52,420 bases of DNA from Bacteroidota bacterium (GCA_029237825.1 JAQZBQ010000017.1:1-52420), one strand, 5' to 3'; shown: positions 1 through 8,823, counted from the stretch's first letter. Numbers and translations: made by a program. Notes: generated by a model not told the origin, from the letters alone.

Positions 1-36
1 AGTTAAAATGAAGACCGTCTCATAGCGTTTTTCCAT
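1..36 (-). CDS. rpsF: 30S ribosomal protein S6, N-terminal fragment (cut by window edge)
   Basis: Read on the minus strand from an ATG at 36-34, the first twelve codons give MEKRYETVFILT. This matches the very conserved start of bacterial ribosomal protein S6 (M-x-x-YETVFIL), a small-subunit protein beside S18. The rest lies left of the window, so length and neighbours cannot be seen. It is divergent from the lytic transglycosylase gene and has a candidate minus-strand promoter at 62-93. The call rests on twelve residues, but the motif is distinctive. Confidence 0.82.
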   Translation of the reverse strand, partial: MEKRYETVFILT

Positions 37-61
37 TATTATTTATTTTAAATTAGGGCTG

Positions 62-93
62 CAAATATAGGCTAATTATTTGATTCTGAAAAA
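62..93 (-). promoter_or_regulatory. Candidate promoter of rpsF
   Basis: On the minus strand a perfect Bacteroidota -7 box TATATTTG (consensus TAnnTTTG) lies at 69-62. Nineteen bases upstream is a T-run at 93-89, a weak stand-in for the -33 TTG box. The box is 26 bp from the rpsF ATG. Confidence 0.5.
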
Positions 94-240
94 TTTAATA
101 ACATTTTCCTTCTTTTTCATTTGCTGCATTTCTTCAATTTTGATCTTATGTTTCTTAAAATCAGTACTTTATATTAAGTGGAGCTACATTTTTTATCGGT
201 CTAATATTTAAATACTGCTCCACATATTCTTTAACCTTAT

Positions 241-273
241 TCCCACCTTAATCCCACCTTACTCCCACCTTAT
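241..273. repeat. Three tandem 11-bp direct repeats (TCCCACCTTAN)
   Basis: The unit TCCCACCTTA plus one variable base occurs three times head to tail at 241-251, 252-262 and 263-273, with only the last base changing (A, C, T). Eleven bp is close to one helical turn, so the copies face one side of the DNA. This fits an operator or cooperative binding site, but the role is inferred. Confidence 0.7.
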
Positions 274-381
274 CTCGACGATATCCGATCTCTTATGTTA
301 GTTTTTGCTAAATACCTGTTTTCTACAAAATGTATTTAGGTTAATACAGCCATTTCTTAGACAGGGACCTTGTAGAATAAG

Positions 382-1485
382 GTGAGGTTTTTTATCTTTA
401 TAAAAAAGGTATTGTTAAGAAATTGGTTGATACGTATATGTTGGATGAGCGTTATACCAGTATCTTTTGGAAGTTATAAGATCATGCAGTTATTTATCTC
501 TCTATTAATCACGTTAAAGTTCGTGTCGGTTCCACCAGACAGCAATGGAACCGCAATTGCTTCAACTGCCTCTTTGGATCTCCGGCAGGAAGTTATTTCA
601 GTGCCCAATTTTAAAACGCGCGAACAAATGGACTTTGTGTTTAATACCCAGGTATACGAACTGGGATGCGATACCATGCCCAATGTAATTTTCTGGAGAC
701 AGATTATGAACCTCCACAAAGATTCCGCATTGTTTAATACGCGAACTACCCGTAATATTTTAAGTAAAACTCATATCAATGAGTGGGAAGGGAAAGACCT
801 GGCACAAAAGTCCTGTTACAAAGACAGTTTAAGAGGTTGGTATTGTCTTGATGACTCGGCCCGTATCTTATTAACTAATGGTAAGAGTTTTTTTTACGAT
901 TTTGAAAAGGCTTCCGCTAATTTCCATCGTGGAATAAACGGCTTTATTGCCAATGGTGTTGATCCATGGTATGCACAGGCAATCTTAATGATTGAAAGCC
1001 CGAATAAACTTCAAAAGTCAAATGCCGGTGCTTATGGTTCTTTTCAACTGATGAAGGATGTAGCGCGCTTATTTGGTTTAAAAGTGAATAAACAGATTGA
1101 TGAGAGGGCCGATTTCGACCGCTCTGCATTCGCCGCGTCCAGCCTCATTAAAAAGATATGCATTCCCAAAACACGACAGATCCTGGATTCGCTTGGCATT
1201 ACAAACTATAAGGAAACCGACCTCTGGTTTCGCTTGTTGGTCATGCATTCTTACCATGCAGGTGCCGGTAATGTAAAAAAAGCCCTATTCACGTTTAAAC
1301 CCACGATCGGCGATATGAATTTAATTTATACGCTATGGCGAACCGAAACCAAACAATTCCGTTCCGCCTCGCAAAATTACTCTCAACTGGTTTTGGCTGC
1401 ATTGCTCGAAGTAAATGAGAAGTTTAAACTTGCGCCGCATCAGCTTACCGTCGATCCCAGGTTTAAAGAAAGCGCGTTGCGCTGA
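382..1485 (+). CDS. Lytic transglycosylase-like (SLT fold) exported protein
   Basis: The C-terminal half resembles soluble-lytic-transglycosylase domains, which cleave the MurNAc-GlcNAc bond of peptidoglycan. The catalytic-type Glu is about residue 205 in ILMIESP, followed by GAYGSFQLM (the usual GxxGxxQ/M stretch) and SYHAGAGNV near residue 296 (the usual AYNAGxGxV). A hydrophobic stretch near residues 36-50 would be a late signal peptide. The GTG at 382 gives 367 residues. In-frame ATGs at 445 and 484 are alternatives, and the long basic N-terminus makes the start uncertain. The N-terminal 150 residues are not recognised. It stands alone between divergent rpsF and a two-component pair. Confidence 0.72.
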   Translation: MRFFIFIKKVLLRNWLIRICWMSVIPVSFGSYKIMQLFISLLITLKFVSVPPDSNGTAIASTASLDLRQEVISVPNFKTREQMDFVFNTQVYELGCDTMPNVIFWRQIMNLHKDSALFNTRTTRNILSKTHINEWEGKDLAQKSCYKDSLRGWYCLDDSARILLTNGKSFFYDFEKASANFHRGINGFIANGVDPWYAQAILMIESPNKLQKSNAGAYGSFQLMKDVARLFGLKVNKQIDERADFDRSAFAASSLIKKICIPKTRQILDSLGITNYKETDLWFRLLVMHSYHAGAGNVKKALFTFKPTIGDMNLIYTLWRTETKQFRSASQNYSQLVLAALLEVNEKFKLAPHQLTVDPRFKESALR

Positions 1486-1589
1486 TCGATTCTCTTCCTC
1501 TTCTCCCAGAGTTTCAAAAATGTATTTTTTTTGAAAATGGGATTTGTTTAAATTTTTCCTTTTACATTTAAACACAAAACAGGAGTGTT

Positions 1590-2264
1590 ATGAGAATCTT
1601 AATTATTGAGGATGAAAAATCATTGCGCGAAGATGTTGTGGATTATTTAACGGAAAACGGTTATAAATGCGATTTTGCAACTACAATTAAAAGCGCCTTA
1701 CAAAAGTTAAATGATGCCGTTTATAGTTGCGCCCTCGTAGATGTTGGCTTACCCGATGGCTCAGGTATTGAGATTGTGGAACACATCAAACAACATAACC
1801 CCGAAATGGGTGTAATCATAGTTACAGCTAAAAACGCGCTTGAAGATAAACTCCAGGGATTAAAAATTGGGGCCGACGATTACCTTACCAAACCTTTTCA
1901 TTTATCAGAACTAAGTGCCCGCGTTTATTCCGTTTTACGGCGCCGTAACTTTGGCGGAAAGAATTCACTGGTTTTTGATGGTTTGGAAATTGACACTACA
2001 GAGAAAAAAGTCACTGCTAACGGTAACCAATTGCAGCTAACCAAAAAAGAATATGAAATTTTAGTTTACCTGGCAAGTAATCCAACACACCTCATTACCA
2101 AAGAAGCGCTTGCCGATGCCATCTGGGGTGATAAAGCGGATATGGCCACCTCCTTTGATTTTGTGTATAGCCAGATTAAAAATTTGAAGAAAAAGCTGAA
2201 TGAAGCCGATCTTAAAAATTACATTAAAGTAGTTTACGGTATGGGATATAAGTTCAAGGATTAG
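1590..2264 (+). CDS. OmpR-family response regulator
   Basis: DNA-binding response regulator of 224 residues. The receiver domain (about 1-115) has the acidic pair near residues 7-8, phospho-acceptor D51 (ALVDVGLPDGSG), T79-type threonine in IIVTAK and the lysine in DYLTKPF. The C-terminal winged helix (about 125-224) ends in the typical VYGMGYKF. The ATG is preceded by AGGAG-like sequence, unusual for this phylum. The kinase starts 6 bp downstream, so they form one operon and likely a cognate pair. The signal sensed is unknown. Confidence 0.93.
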   Translation: MRILIIEDEKSLREDVVDYLTENGYKCDFATTIKSALQKLNDAVYSCALVDVGLPDGSGIEIVEHIKQHNPEMGVIIVTAKNALEDKLQGLKIGADDYLTKPFHLSELSARVYSVLRRRNFGGKNSLVFDGLEIDTTEKKVTANGNQLQLTKKEYEILVYLASNPTHLITKEALADAIWGDKADMATSFDFVYSQIKNLKKKLNEADLKNYIKVVYGMGYKFKD

Positions 2265-2270
2265 TTTCAT

Positions 2271-3536
2271 ATGAAACTGCTCACTAAAACCAATATTTAC
2301 ACCACCATCACCACAGTGTTACTTTTTACACTGGGTATTTTTATTGTTTACCAGGTAATTTTACGCAAGTTAGACAGAGAAGTTGATAAACAACTGCTCT
2401 CTGCAAAAGAGCAAATTGTTAAAGGTTTGAACGATGGGATTTCACCCAACGAGTTTTTTTCAAATCTTGGTCAAAAGGTTTACGTAAAAAAAATCGATAA
2501 GCAAACCATTTTCGGCAACCAGTTTATTGAATACATTGAAAAAAATCCTGAAGATCCAAACCACGGCACAATTACCCAACGGGAACTGCTCTTTCAAACC
2601 AGAGCTAATGATAAAGTGTACGAGGTTACCGTTTGTATTTCTTTGTCGGAAGGAAAAAAAATAGGGGACTACATAGCCGTTGTGGTTTTGATTTTTCTCG
2701 TTATCTCAGTAATCATTTTATTTTTATTAAACCGTTTAATCTCAGCATTTATTTGGTCGCCCTTCTATGATACATTATCCCACATTAAAACCTGGAATAT
2801 CAAGAAAAATAAAAACCTGGATTTCAAAGAAACCGATATTGACGAATTTCATTTATTAAATGACACGGTTAAGGATTTAACACGGCAAATTCAGTCAGAC
2901 TACCACAATTTAAAAGAGTTTACCGAAAACGTGTCTCATGAGGCTCAAACACCTTTGTCCATTATCAGTACAAAACTCGAATTATTAATGCAGGAAACCA
3001 ATTATAACGAAAAGCAGCACAAACTTCTTGTGCAAACCTATAACGCCACGCAACGGCTTTATAAATTAAACGAGGGTTTAATTCTGCTCACACGAATTGA
3101 AAATAAACAGTTTGTAGAAACAAACACAATCGAAATCACACAGGCCGTTAATGAAAAGCTTGAAGTTTTGGATGATTTCATTGACTCAAAAAAAATACAT
3201 GTCGAGAAGGTGTTTAATAAAACACTTACAAAAGAAGTGAACCCTGTTCTGCTGACAATACTTTTAAATAACCTGTTCATAAACGCCATTAAGTATAACC
3301 TGGAAGAAAACGGTTTAATCCGCATTACTGTTGATGAAGATTCTGTTACGGTTGAGAACACAAGCTATATTGATAAGATTGACAAACAGTTTTTGTTCGA
3401 CAGGTTCAATAAAAATTCAATATCCGGTTCCTTAGGTCTGGGATTGTCATTAATCAAGAAGATTATTGATTTTTACAATTGGCACATTACCTATTCGTAT
3501 AAAGACGGGGTCCATAAATTTAAAATATTTATGTAG
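2271..3536 (+). CDS. Sensor histidine kinase
   Basis: Membrane histidine kinase of 421 residues, partner of the regulator 6 bp upstream. Two transmembrane helices (about 12-32 and 133-155) flank a roughly 100-residue periplasmic sensor. The dimerisation helix carries the phospho-acceptor His at residue 223 (SHEAQTPL). The ATPase domain has an N box (NNLFINAIKYN) and a G2 box (LGLGLSLIKK). The G1 box, normally DxGxG, is replaced by VENTSYIDK, a degeneration seen in some Bacteroidota kinases, so ATP binding may differ. The product ends soon after the G2 box. Confidence 0.9.
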   Translation: MKLLTKTNIYTTITTVLLFTLGIFIVYQVILRKLDREVDKQLLSAKEQIVKGLNDGISPNEFFSNLGQKVYVKKIDKQTIFGNQFIEYIEKNPEDPNHGTITQRELLFQTRANDKVYEVTVCISLSEGKKIGDYIAVVVLIFLVISVIILFLLNRLISAFIWSPFYDTLSHIKTWNIKKNKNLDFKETDIDEFHLLNDTVKDLTRQIQSDYHNLKEFTENVSHEAQTPLSIISTKLELLMQETNYNEKQHKLLVQTYNATQRLYKLNEGLILLTRIENKQFVETNTIEITQAVNEKLEVLDDFIDSKKIHVEKVFNKTLTKEVNPVLLTILLNNLFINAIKYNLEENGLIRITVDEDSVTVENTSYIDKIDKQFLFDRFNKNSISGSLGLGLSLIKKIIDFYNWHITYSYKDGVHKFKIFM

Positions 3537-3541
3537 CTTTG
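3534..3541 (+). promoter_or_regulatory. Candidate -7 box for the thioesterase gene
   Basis: TAGCTTTG matches TAnnTTTG exactly and lies 19 bp before the thioesterase ATG, overlapping the end of the kinase gene. No convincing -33 TTG is present, so this is only a candidate. Confidence 0.35.
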
Positions 3542-3560
3542 AATCTCTATTAAATGGTGC

Positions 3561-4004
3561 ATGAACGAATCAATCTGGCATAAACCTCCTGTTTTAACTG
3601 AGATTAATAAGTTGAATCAAAACACGCTGGGCGAAAACCTCGCCATTGAGTTTACTGAAGTTGGTAAAGATTTTCTGATTGCAACCATGCCGGTTAATGA
3701 AAAAACCAAGCAGCCTTTTGGTTTACTGCATGGGGGCGCTAACGTCGCTTTAGCCGAAACGCTTGGTAGTGTGGCTTCTTTGTTAGTCGTTAACAGTGAA
3801 GTGTTTATTGGAGTGGGCGTTGAAATAAACGCTAATCACATCAAAGCAGTACTCAACGGAAAAGTGAAAGGGGTTTGTTCTCCGTTAAATATTTCCGGAA
3901 AAAATCACGTATGGGACATCAAAATTTATAATGAGCTCAGTGAATTAACCTGCGTGTCCCGTTTCACATGCACAATCATTCCGAAAAATAAATTCCTCGG
4001 TTAG
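3561..4004 (+). CDS. PaaI/YdiI-type hotdog-fold acyl-CoA thioesterase
   Basis: A 147-residue hotdog protein expected to hydrolyse an acyl-CoA thioester in the cytoplasm. The family signature is PFGLLHGGANVALAETLGS, including the HGG turn and the catalytic-type glutamate on the central helix. The length equals a single hotdog domain; such enzymes act as dimers or tetramers. Members include phenylacetyl-CoA and 1,4-dihydroxy-2-naphthoyl-CoA thioesterases; the substrate cannot be told here. It starts 24 bp after the kinase stop and may share its transcript. Confidence 0.87.
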   Translation: MNESIWHKPPVLTEINKLNQNTLGENLAIEFTEVGKDFLIATMPVNEKTKQPFGLLHGGANVALAETLGSVASLLVVNSEVFIGVGVEINANHIKAVLNGKVKGVCSPLNISGKNHVWDIKIYNELSELTCVSRFTCTIIPKNKFLG

Positions 4005-4166
4005 GAGTCTAATTGAGCAGATAGTTTTTTCGATTCATCTGGAAAAAATCATCCTCTACATCTGCTTAAATATGATTGTCGTCATTCATACTTTCCGTTT
4101 ATCTAAAAACTGTAGTTTGTTTGTCATTTTCTGCTAATTTAGCCGCCGAATAATTTAAAACTCTCT

Positions 4167-6332
4167 ATGAAAAAATTTGTCCTATCCTTAATCATTTGTT
4201 CTTTTCTTTTTAACCCTATTGCCAAAGCCGATGAAGGCATGTGGTTGCCGATGTTGTTAGGCGAACAGGTATATGCCGATATGGTTAAAAAAGGATTAAA
4301 AGTTTCCAAAGAACAACTATACAGTATGAACCAGGCCTGCATTAAAGATGCCATTATAATTTTTGGAGGTGGTTGCACCGGAGAAATTGTGAGCAAGGAA
4401 GGATTGATTTTCACAAACCACCATTGTGGTTATAATGCCATTGCCGCTGCGAGTTCGGTTGAACACAATTACCTGAAGGATGGTTTTTGGGCTAAAGCAA
4501 AATCCGAAGAAATTTATGCGCCTGGGGTACACGCACAGTTCCTGATAAAAGTAGTGGATGTAACGGATAAAGTAAATGAGAAAATCAAAGGCATAGCGCC
4601 AATGGAACTGACTCAGAAATTACCGGGTATTTTGGTTGAATTGGCAAATGCCGAAACAGAAGGTTCAGGGTATGAAGGGCGAATCGCTTCTATGTTTAAA
4701 GCAAACCAGTTTTTATTATTTGTTTATGAGCGTTACAAAGATGTGCGCTTGGTAGGTACACCACCAGAAAGTATCGGTAAATTTGGTGGAGATACGGATA
4801 ACTGGGAATGGCCACGACATACAGGTGATTTTTCTATTTTCCGTGTTTATACAAATAAAGAAGGAAAGGCTGCCGATTACGCAGCCGACAATATTCCCTT
4901 AAAAGCCAAGTATTCGTTACCGGTTTCCATTAAAGGTGTAAAAGATGGAGATTATACCATGATCTGGGGTTACCCGGGTGGAACCAACCGCTATGAAACA
5001 TCCTACGGAGTAAAATTGAAAACTGATATCGAGAACCCGTCACTGGTTGACCTGCGCGATGCCCGTTTGAAGTATATGTTAACGGAAATGAAAAAGGATC
5101 CGGCGGTAAAAATTCAGTTGGCCGGATATTATGCCGGTGTAGCTAACTATTGGAAGTTTTTCGACGGTGAATCCAAGCAACTCCTGAAGTTTAAAACGTT
5201 TGAAGAAAAACAGGCAAATGAAGCAGCTTTCCTGGCTTGGGCTAAAGGTAAGTCTGAGTATGAAAATCTGTTTAACGAATATGCTAAAATTTACGATGCC
5301 TGGAGGCCTTACGCCAAACAACGCGTTTATATGACTGAAGGAATTTTCGGGTCTCCGTTAATCGCTTTTGCTTCATCGCTCCAAAAACTGGACGCCACGC
5401 TTACTAAAAAAGATGTAACAAAGGAAGAAATAACTAAAGTAATTGACGCTATAAAAACCGCCCGCGAAACATTCATTAAATCAGAGAATATTGCTTCTGA
5501 TAAAAATGTGCTTTCCTTTGTAACGGAAGCGTTTTATAAAGACATCGATGCTTCACAGCATCCGACAGGGTTTTATGCAGGTCTTAATTCAAAACACGGA
5601 GATTTAAAATCAAAAAACACTTATGATGCTTTCTCTAATTATGTTTTTGCAAATACGTTCATTTTAGACGACACGAAATGGAATGCTTTTACAGCGAACC
5701 CTGATACAGCTTCTTTGCATAAGGATCCTGCGTACATGATTGCCAACGCATTCAATACTAATTTCAATAGCAAATATTCAAAGATGTTTGCCGACTTTAA
5801 TACGCAGAATTTCCTGTTGGGAAAAACCTACCTGAAAGGTGTGCTTGAAATGAATAAGGGTAAGAAAATGTATCCTGACGCTAACTTTACAATGCGTGTG
5901 AGTTATGGAAATGTAAAATCCTATTCACCAAAAGATGCCGTTAAATACAGTCACATCTGTACCCTGAGTGGTATTTTAGAAAAGTATAAACCGGGCGACT
6001 ATGAATTTGACGCTCCTGCAAAATTAATTGAACTGGCAAAGAATAAAGATTTTGGCCAGTATATGGATGCTGATGCAAAAGATATCGTTGTGTGCTTCAT
6101 CAGTTCAAATGATATCACCGGAGGTAATTCAGGCTCGCCGGTAATTAATGGGAAAGGCGAATTAATCGGACTGGCTTTCGATGGTAATTACGAAGCCTTA
6201 AGTCATAAAATTAAATTTGATAAGGATTTAAACCGTACCATAAATCTGGATGTAAGATATTTGTTATGGGTAGTTGAAAAACTTGGCGGCGCAACAAATA
6301 TCATAAACGAATTGGATATCAAAAAAATGTAG
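4167..6332 (+). CDS. S46-family dipeptidyl peptidase, DPP7-like
   Basis: Exported serine dipeptidyl-peptidase of 721 residues, the full length of the S46 family. A signal peptide ends near residue 21 (IAKADEGMW, with the mature DEGMW start typical of the family). The catalytic His lies in TNHHCGYNAI (H85/H86) and the nucleophile is S655 in GGNSGSPV. The residue that separates DPP7 from DPP11 (Gly versus Arg at 673 in Porphyromonas gingivalis) is Gly here, in FDGNYEAL. This predicts release of dipeptides with a hydrophobic rather than acidic P1 residue, in the periplasm. A partial -7 box (TAATTTAG, 4135-4142) precedes it and a strong terminator follows. Confidence 0.93.
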   Translation: MKKFVLSLIICSFLFNPIAKADEGMWLPMLLGEQVYADMVKKGLKVSKEQLYSMNQACIKDAIIIFGGGCTGEIVSKEGLIFTNHHCGYNAIAAASSVEHNYLKDGFWAKAKSEEIYAPGVHAQFLIKVVDVTDKVNEKIKGIAPMELTQKLPGILVELANAETEGSGYEGRIASMFKANQFLLFVYERYKDVRLVGTPPESIGKFGGDTDNWEWPRHTGDFSIFRVYTNKEGKAADYAADNIPLKAKYSLPVSIKGVKDGDYTMIWGYPGGTNRYETSYGVKLKTDIENPSLVDLRDARLKYMLTEMKKDPAVKIQLAGYYAGVANYWKFFDGESKQLLKFKTFEEKQANEAAFLAWAKGKSEYENLFNEYAKIYDAWRPYAKQRVYMTEGIFGSPLIAFASSLQKLDATLTKKDVTKEEITKVIDAIKTARETFIKSENIASDKNVLSFVTEAFYKDIDASQHPTGFYAGLNSKHGDLKSKNTYDAFSNYVFANTFILDDTKWNAFTANPDTASLHKDPAYMIANAFNTNFNSKYSKMFADFNTQNFLLGKTYLKGVLEMNKGKKMYPDANFTMRVSYGNVKSYSPKDAVKYSHICTLSGILEKYKPGDYEFDAPAKLIELAKNKDFGQYMDADAKDIVVCFISSNDITGGNSGSPVINGKGELIGLAFDGNYEALSHKIKFDKDLNRTINLDVRYLLWVVEKLGGATNIINELDIKKM

Positions 6333-6350
6333 TTTATAAAACAACTTTTA

Positions 6351-6380
6351 AGCCCGGACAGAAATGTCCGGGCTTTTTTT
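6351..6380 (+). terminator. Rho-independent terminator after the S46 peptidase
   Basis: Stem AGCCCGGACA/TGTCCGGGCT with a GAAA loop, followed by a T-run. It closes the S46 peptidase gene. Confidence 0.9.
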
Positions 6381-6406
6381 ATGCCTTAAACAAAAGTAAA
6401 GAATCG

Positions 6407-6414
6407 TATATTTG
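6407..6414 (+). promoter_or_regulatory. Candidate -7 box for the YvlD-like gene
   Basis: TATATTTG, an exact TAnnTTTG box, 19 bp before the ATG at 6434 and just after a terminator, so a new transcript likely starts here. No clear -33 box is seen. Confidence 0.5.
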
Positions 6415-6433
6415 ATATCATAATTACGGAAAC

Positions 6434-6823
6434 ATGAATTTTATTGCACGCCTTCTTATTTCCTCCTTTGCAGTTTTAATTACAGCCTACTTTTTAGATG
6501 GTGTTACAATTAGCAACAACCAGTTTTACCAAGGCAGTTCACCTGAATTAAATAAATTTACAACCGCTCTTTTAGTGGCAGCGGTATTGGCTTTTCTTAA
6601 TACCATCGTTAAACCAATTCTTACAATTTTATCTCTGCCAATTACCTTCTTCACACTCGGATTGTTTCTCCTGGTAATTAACGCGCTCATTATCCTTTTT
6701 GCAGATAGGCTGGTCGACGGTTTTCATGTTGATGGTTTCTGGACAGCTTTATGGTTTAGCCTTGTGCTTTCCCTGATTACCGGCTTCCTGGAGCTATTTA
6801 ATAAGAAAAAAGAAGATGAATAA
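6434..6823 (+). CDS. YvlD-type (phage holin family 4) small membrane protein
   Basis: A 129-residue protein with four hydrophobic helices and the family's conserved stretches: AVLAFLNTIVKPILTILSLPITFFTLG with asparagine and proline positions, then a short soluble loop and a second helix pair. Despite the Pfam name, members are ordinary chromosomal envelope proteins of unknown function, and no phage genes are nearby. Translation likely couples with the TPR-phosphatase gene 12 bp downstream, which suggests an envelope-stress or signalling context. Confidence 0.85.
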   Translation: MNFIARLLISSFAVLITAYFLDGVTISNNQFYQGSSPELNKFTTALLVAAVLAFLNTIVKPILTILSLPITFFTLGLFLLVINALIILFADRLVDGFHVDGFWTALWFSLVLSLITGFLELFNKKKEDE

Positions 6824-6835
6824 ACGATCTGAACG

Positions 6836-8764
6836 ATGATGAGGATGAAAGTTTTTGCATACACTTTCCTGATTTTTTTATCAGTAAACGCATTTGCTCA
6901 ACGCTCTTCCTCGGGAGATTCTTTAACTATTGATCTGCTTCTTGATAAATCGCGCGATTTTGAACAAGTGAACGCAGATTCATCACTTTACTATGCCAAC
7001 GAGGCCTATACCAGGTCTGTTGAATCGAAGAGCACATACCTGCAGGCAGCTTCCGTCCTGCAATTGGCGGTGGTAAGTTTTAATATCGCCGATTATAAGA
7101 AAGCTACCGTCTATTACAAAGAAGGCATAGCCCTTTCCGAAAAAACAAATAACAAACAATTATTGGCACGGGCATTAAATGGATTTGCCAATATGTTTGC
7201 CAATCAGAAACAATTTGATCAGGCTTACGAATATTTTCAGAGAGCCTTAGCCTTAAGCAGGGAACTCAATGATACCAGAAAGGTTTCTGTCATCCTCATG
7301 AACCTCGCAAACATTGAATACGACAAAGCCTACCATAATGGTGATTTTACAAAAGTCAATTTAGCTTACAAGGAGGCATATGAATGGGCCGTGTTATCTA
7401 AAGATACAAGTCAGGTGGTTACTTGTTTAGGAAATTGGGGTCTGTCTTATAGTGATGAAGGAAAGTTTGATCTGGCCCTTGAAAAATTAAATACGGCAAT
7501 TGAACTTGCAACGCGTTTAGAGAACAAAGCCGATCTTGTTTTTTTGTTTTATTATAAGGGACGAACGTTTAGCTTAATGGACCAAAACCAAAAGGCCCTC
7601 GTTGAATATAATAAAAGTATGGAATTGGCCCGCGAATTCAAGGATATGGATTTTATTGCGGAAAATTATTTAGGAATAGCAGAATCAAATTATGGCCTCG
7701 GGAATTACAAAACTGCCTACGAAAACTACCGAACCTATAAAAGCATGGAGGATTCTATTGCCAACAAGGAAATCGCGTCAGAACTCAATAGCATTAAAGT
7801 AAAATACGATACGGAGAAAAAGCAAAAGGAAATTGAGTTGTTGCGTGTGAATGCGAATAAAGATAAAATTGTAAAATTTGGATTGCTGGCTGGCGCTGCA
7901 TTACTCCTTGTACTTGCTTTCCTCATGTTTAACCGATACCGCCTTAAAGAAAAGACCAATAAACTCCTCGAACAGCAAAACAGCATTATCTCTGAAAAAA
8001 ATAAAGACATCTCAGATAGTATCAATTATGCAAAAAAAATTCAGGATGCAATCTTACCAAGCCTCTCTGATATTAAAACCGTTTTTCCGGAAAGCTTTAT
8101 CCTGTCCATACCAAAAGATGTGGTTAGTGGCGACTTCTACTGGTTTGCAAAAATAGGCGAGTTAAAGCTCTTCGTCGTAGCCGATTGCACGGGACACGGT
8201 GTACCTGGCGCCTTCATGAGCATGATTGGTAATACACTGCTAAATAATATTGTTGTTGAACGCAAAATCACACGTCCCGACATAATTTTGAATGAATTAA
8301 GGAATGAAATCATGAAATCCCTTAAGCAAGGCGAAACTTCCGAATCCAAAGATGGGATGGATTTATCACTGATATGCATTGATTCTTCGGCCGGCACCGT
8401 TCAGGTGGCATGTGCAAACAATCCCGTTTGGGTATTAAAAAACGATAATTCCATGCTGGAAATAAAACCGGATAAACAACCTATTGGTTATGCATCCTCC
8501 GATCACAAAGCGTTTACCCTCAATACCATTACAATTGAAAAAGGTGATATTATCTATCAGTTTACCGATGGCTATGCTGATCAGTTTGGAGGAGATAAAG
8601 GCAAAAAGTTTAAATACAACCGTTTAAAAGAAATGCTCTCCCATTTAAACACAACAACAGACATTAAAACGCAGGACCAAATTCTTAAACAGAACTTTAT
8701 GGAATGGAAAGGTAATTTAGAACAGATTGATGACGTATTGGTTTCAGGTATCCGTATTGATTAG
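6836..8764 (+). CDS. TPR sensor with SpoIIE/PP2C-type phosphatase domain
   Basis: A 642-residue membrane signalling protein. After a signal peptide (residues 1-22, ending NAFAQ) come about seven tetratricopeptide repeats (30-330), a transmembrane helix (about 348-368), a coiled coil, and a cytoplasmic SpoIIE-like Ser/Thr phosphatase (about 400-642). Metal-binding aspartates are visible in VVSGDFYWF, VVADCTGHGVPGAF, QFTDGYADQ and EQIDDVLV. Related phosphatases act in partner switching on anti-sigma-factor antagonists; no such partner is encoded nearby. It follows the YvlD-like gene by 12 bp and precedes a two-component pair. Starts at 6836 and 6839 cannot be separated. Confidence 0.9.
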   Translation: MMRMKVFAYTFLIFLSVNAFAQRSSSGDSLTIDLLLDKSRDFEQVNADSSLYYANEAYTRSVESKSTYLQAASVLQLAVVSFNIADYKKATVYYKEGIALSEKTNNKQLLARALNGFANMFANQKQFDQAYEYFQRALALSRELNDTRKVSVILMNLANIEYDKAYHNGDFTKVNLAYKEAYEWAVLSKDTSQVVTCLGNWGLSYSDEGKFDLALEKLNTAIELATRLENKADLVFLFYYKGRTFSLMDQNQKALVEYNKSMELAREFKDMDFIAENYLGIAESNYGLGNYKTAYENYRTYKSMEDSIANKEIASELNSIKVKYDTEKKQKEIELLRVNANKDKIVKFGLLAGAALLLVLAFLMFNRYRLKEKTNKLLEQQNSIISEKNKDISDSINYAKKIQDAILPSLSDIKTVFPESFILSIPKDVVSGDFYWFAKIGELKLFVVADCTGHGVPGAFMSMIGNTLLNNIVVERKITRPDIILNELRNEIMKSLKQGETSESKDGMDLSLICIDSSAGTVQVACANNPVWVLKNDNSMLEIKPDKQPIGYASSDHKAFTLNTITIEKGDIIYQFTDGYADQFGGDKGKKFKYNRLKEMLSHLNTTTDIKTQDQILKQNFMEWKGNLEQIDDVLVSGIRID

Positions 8765-8810
8765 CCGTTAAAAAAAGTTATTGTGTAAATGCTCCTGGGG
8801 TTTACTTTAT

Positions 8811-8818
8811 TAAATTTG
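8811..8818 (+). promoter_or_regulatory. Candidate -7 box for the second kinase/regulator pair
   Basis: TAAATTTG, an exact TAnnTTTG box, ends only 5 bp before the ATG at 8824. If used, the transcript would be leaderless or nearly so. No good -33 element is seen. Confidence 0.45.
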
Positions 8819-8823
8819 TTAAA

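Larger units (their letters stand above)
37..381. other. Non-coding regulatory region between rpsF and the lytic transglycosylase
   Basis: No credible reading frame or RNA gene was found in these 345 bp. It holds the rpsF promoter, an inverted repeat GTGGAGC (178-184)/GCTCCAC (217-223) enclosing the palindrome TATTTAAATA (205-214), and three 11-bp direct repeats (241-273). The plus-strand gene's promoter could not be identified with confidence. Confidence 0.6.

Noticed and set aside
37-381. Possible small RNA or tRNA in the longest gene-free region
   Set aside because: No cloverleaf or known RNA motif is visible; only short repeats and a minus-strand promoter can be supported.
1512-1536. A/T-only hairpin TTTCAAAAA/TTTTTGAAA after the lytic transglycosylase
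   Set aside because: The stem is weak with one G-C pair per arm and no T-run after it; not a convincing terminator.
4016-4066. Inverted repeat AGCAGAT/ATCTGCT after the thioesterase
   Set aside because: 7-bp arms 37 bases apart with no T tail; not supported as a terminator or operator.
6434-6823. Possible prophage signal from a holin-like name
   Set aside because: The protein is a YvlD-type chromosomal family member and there is no endolysin, capsid or integrase gene nearby.
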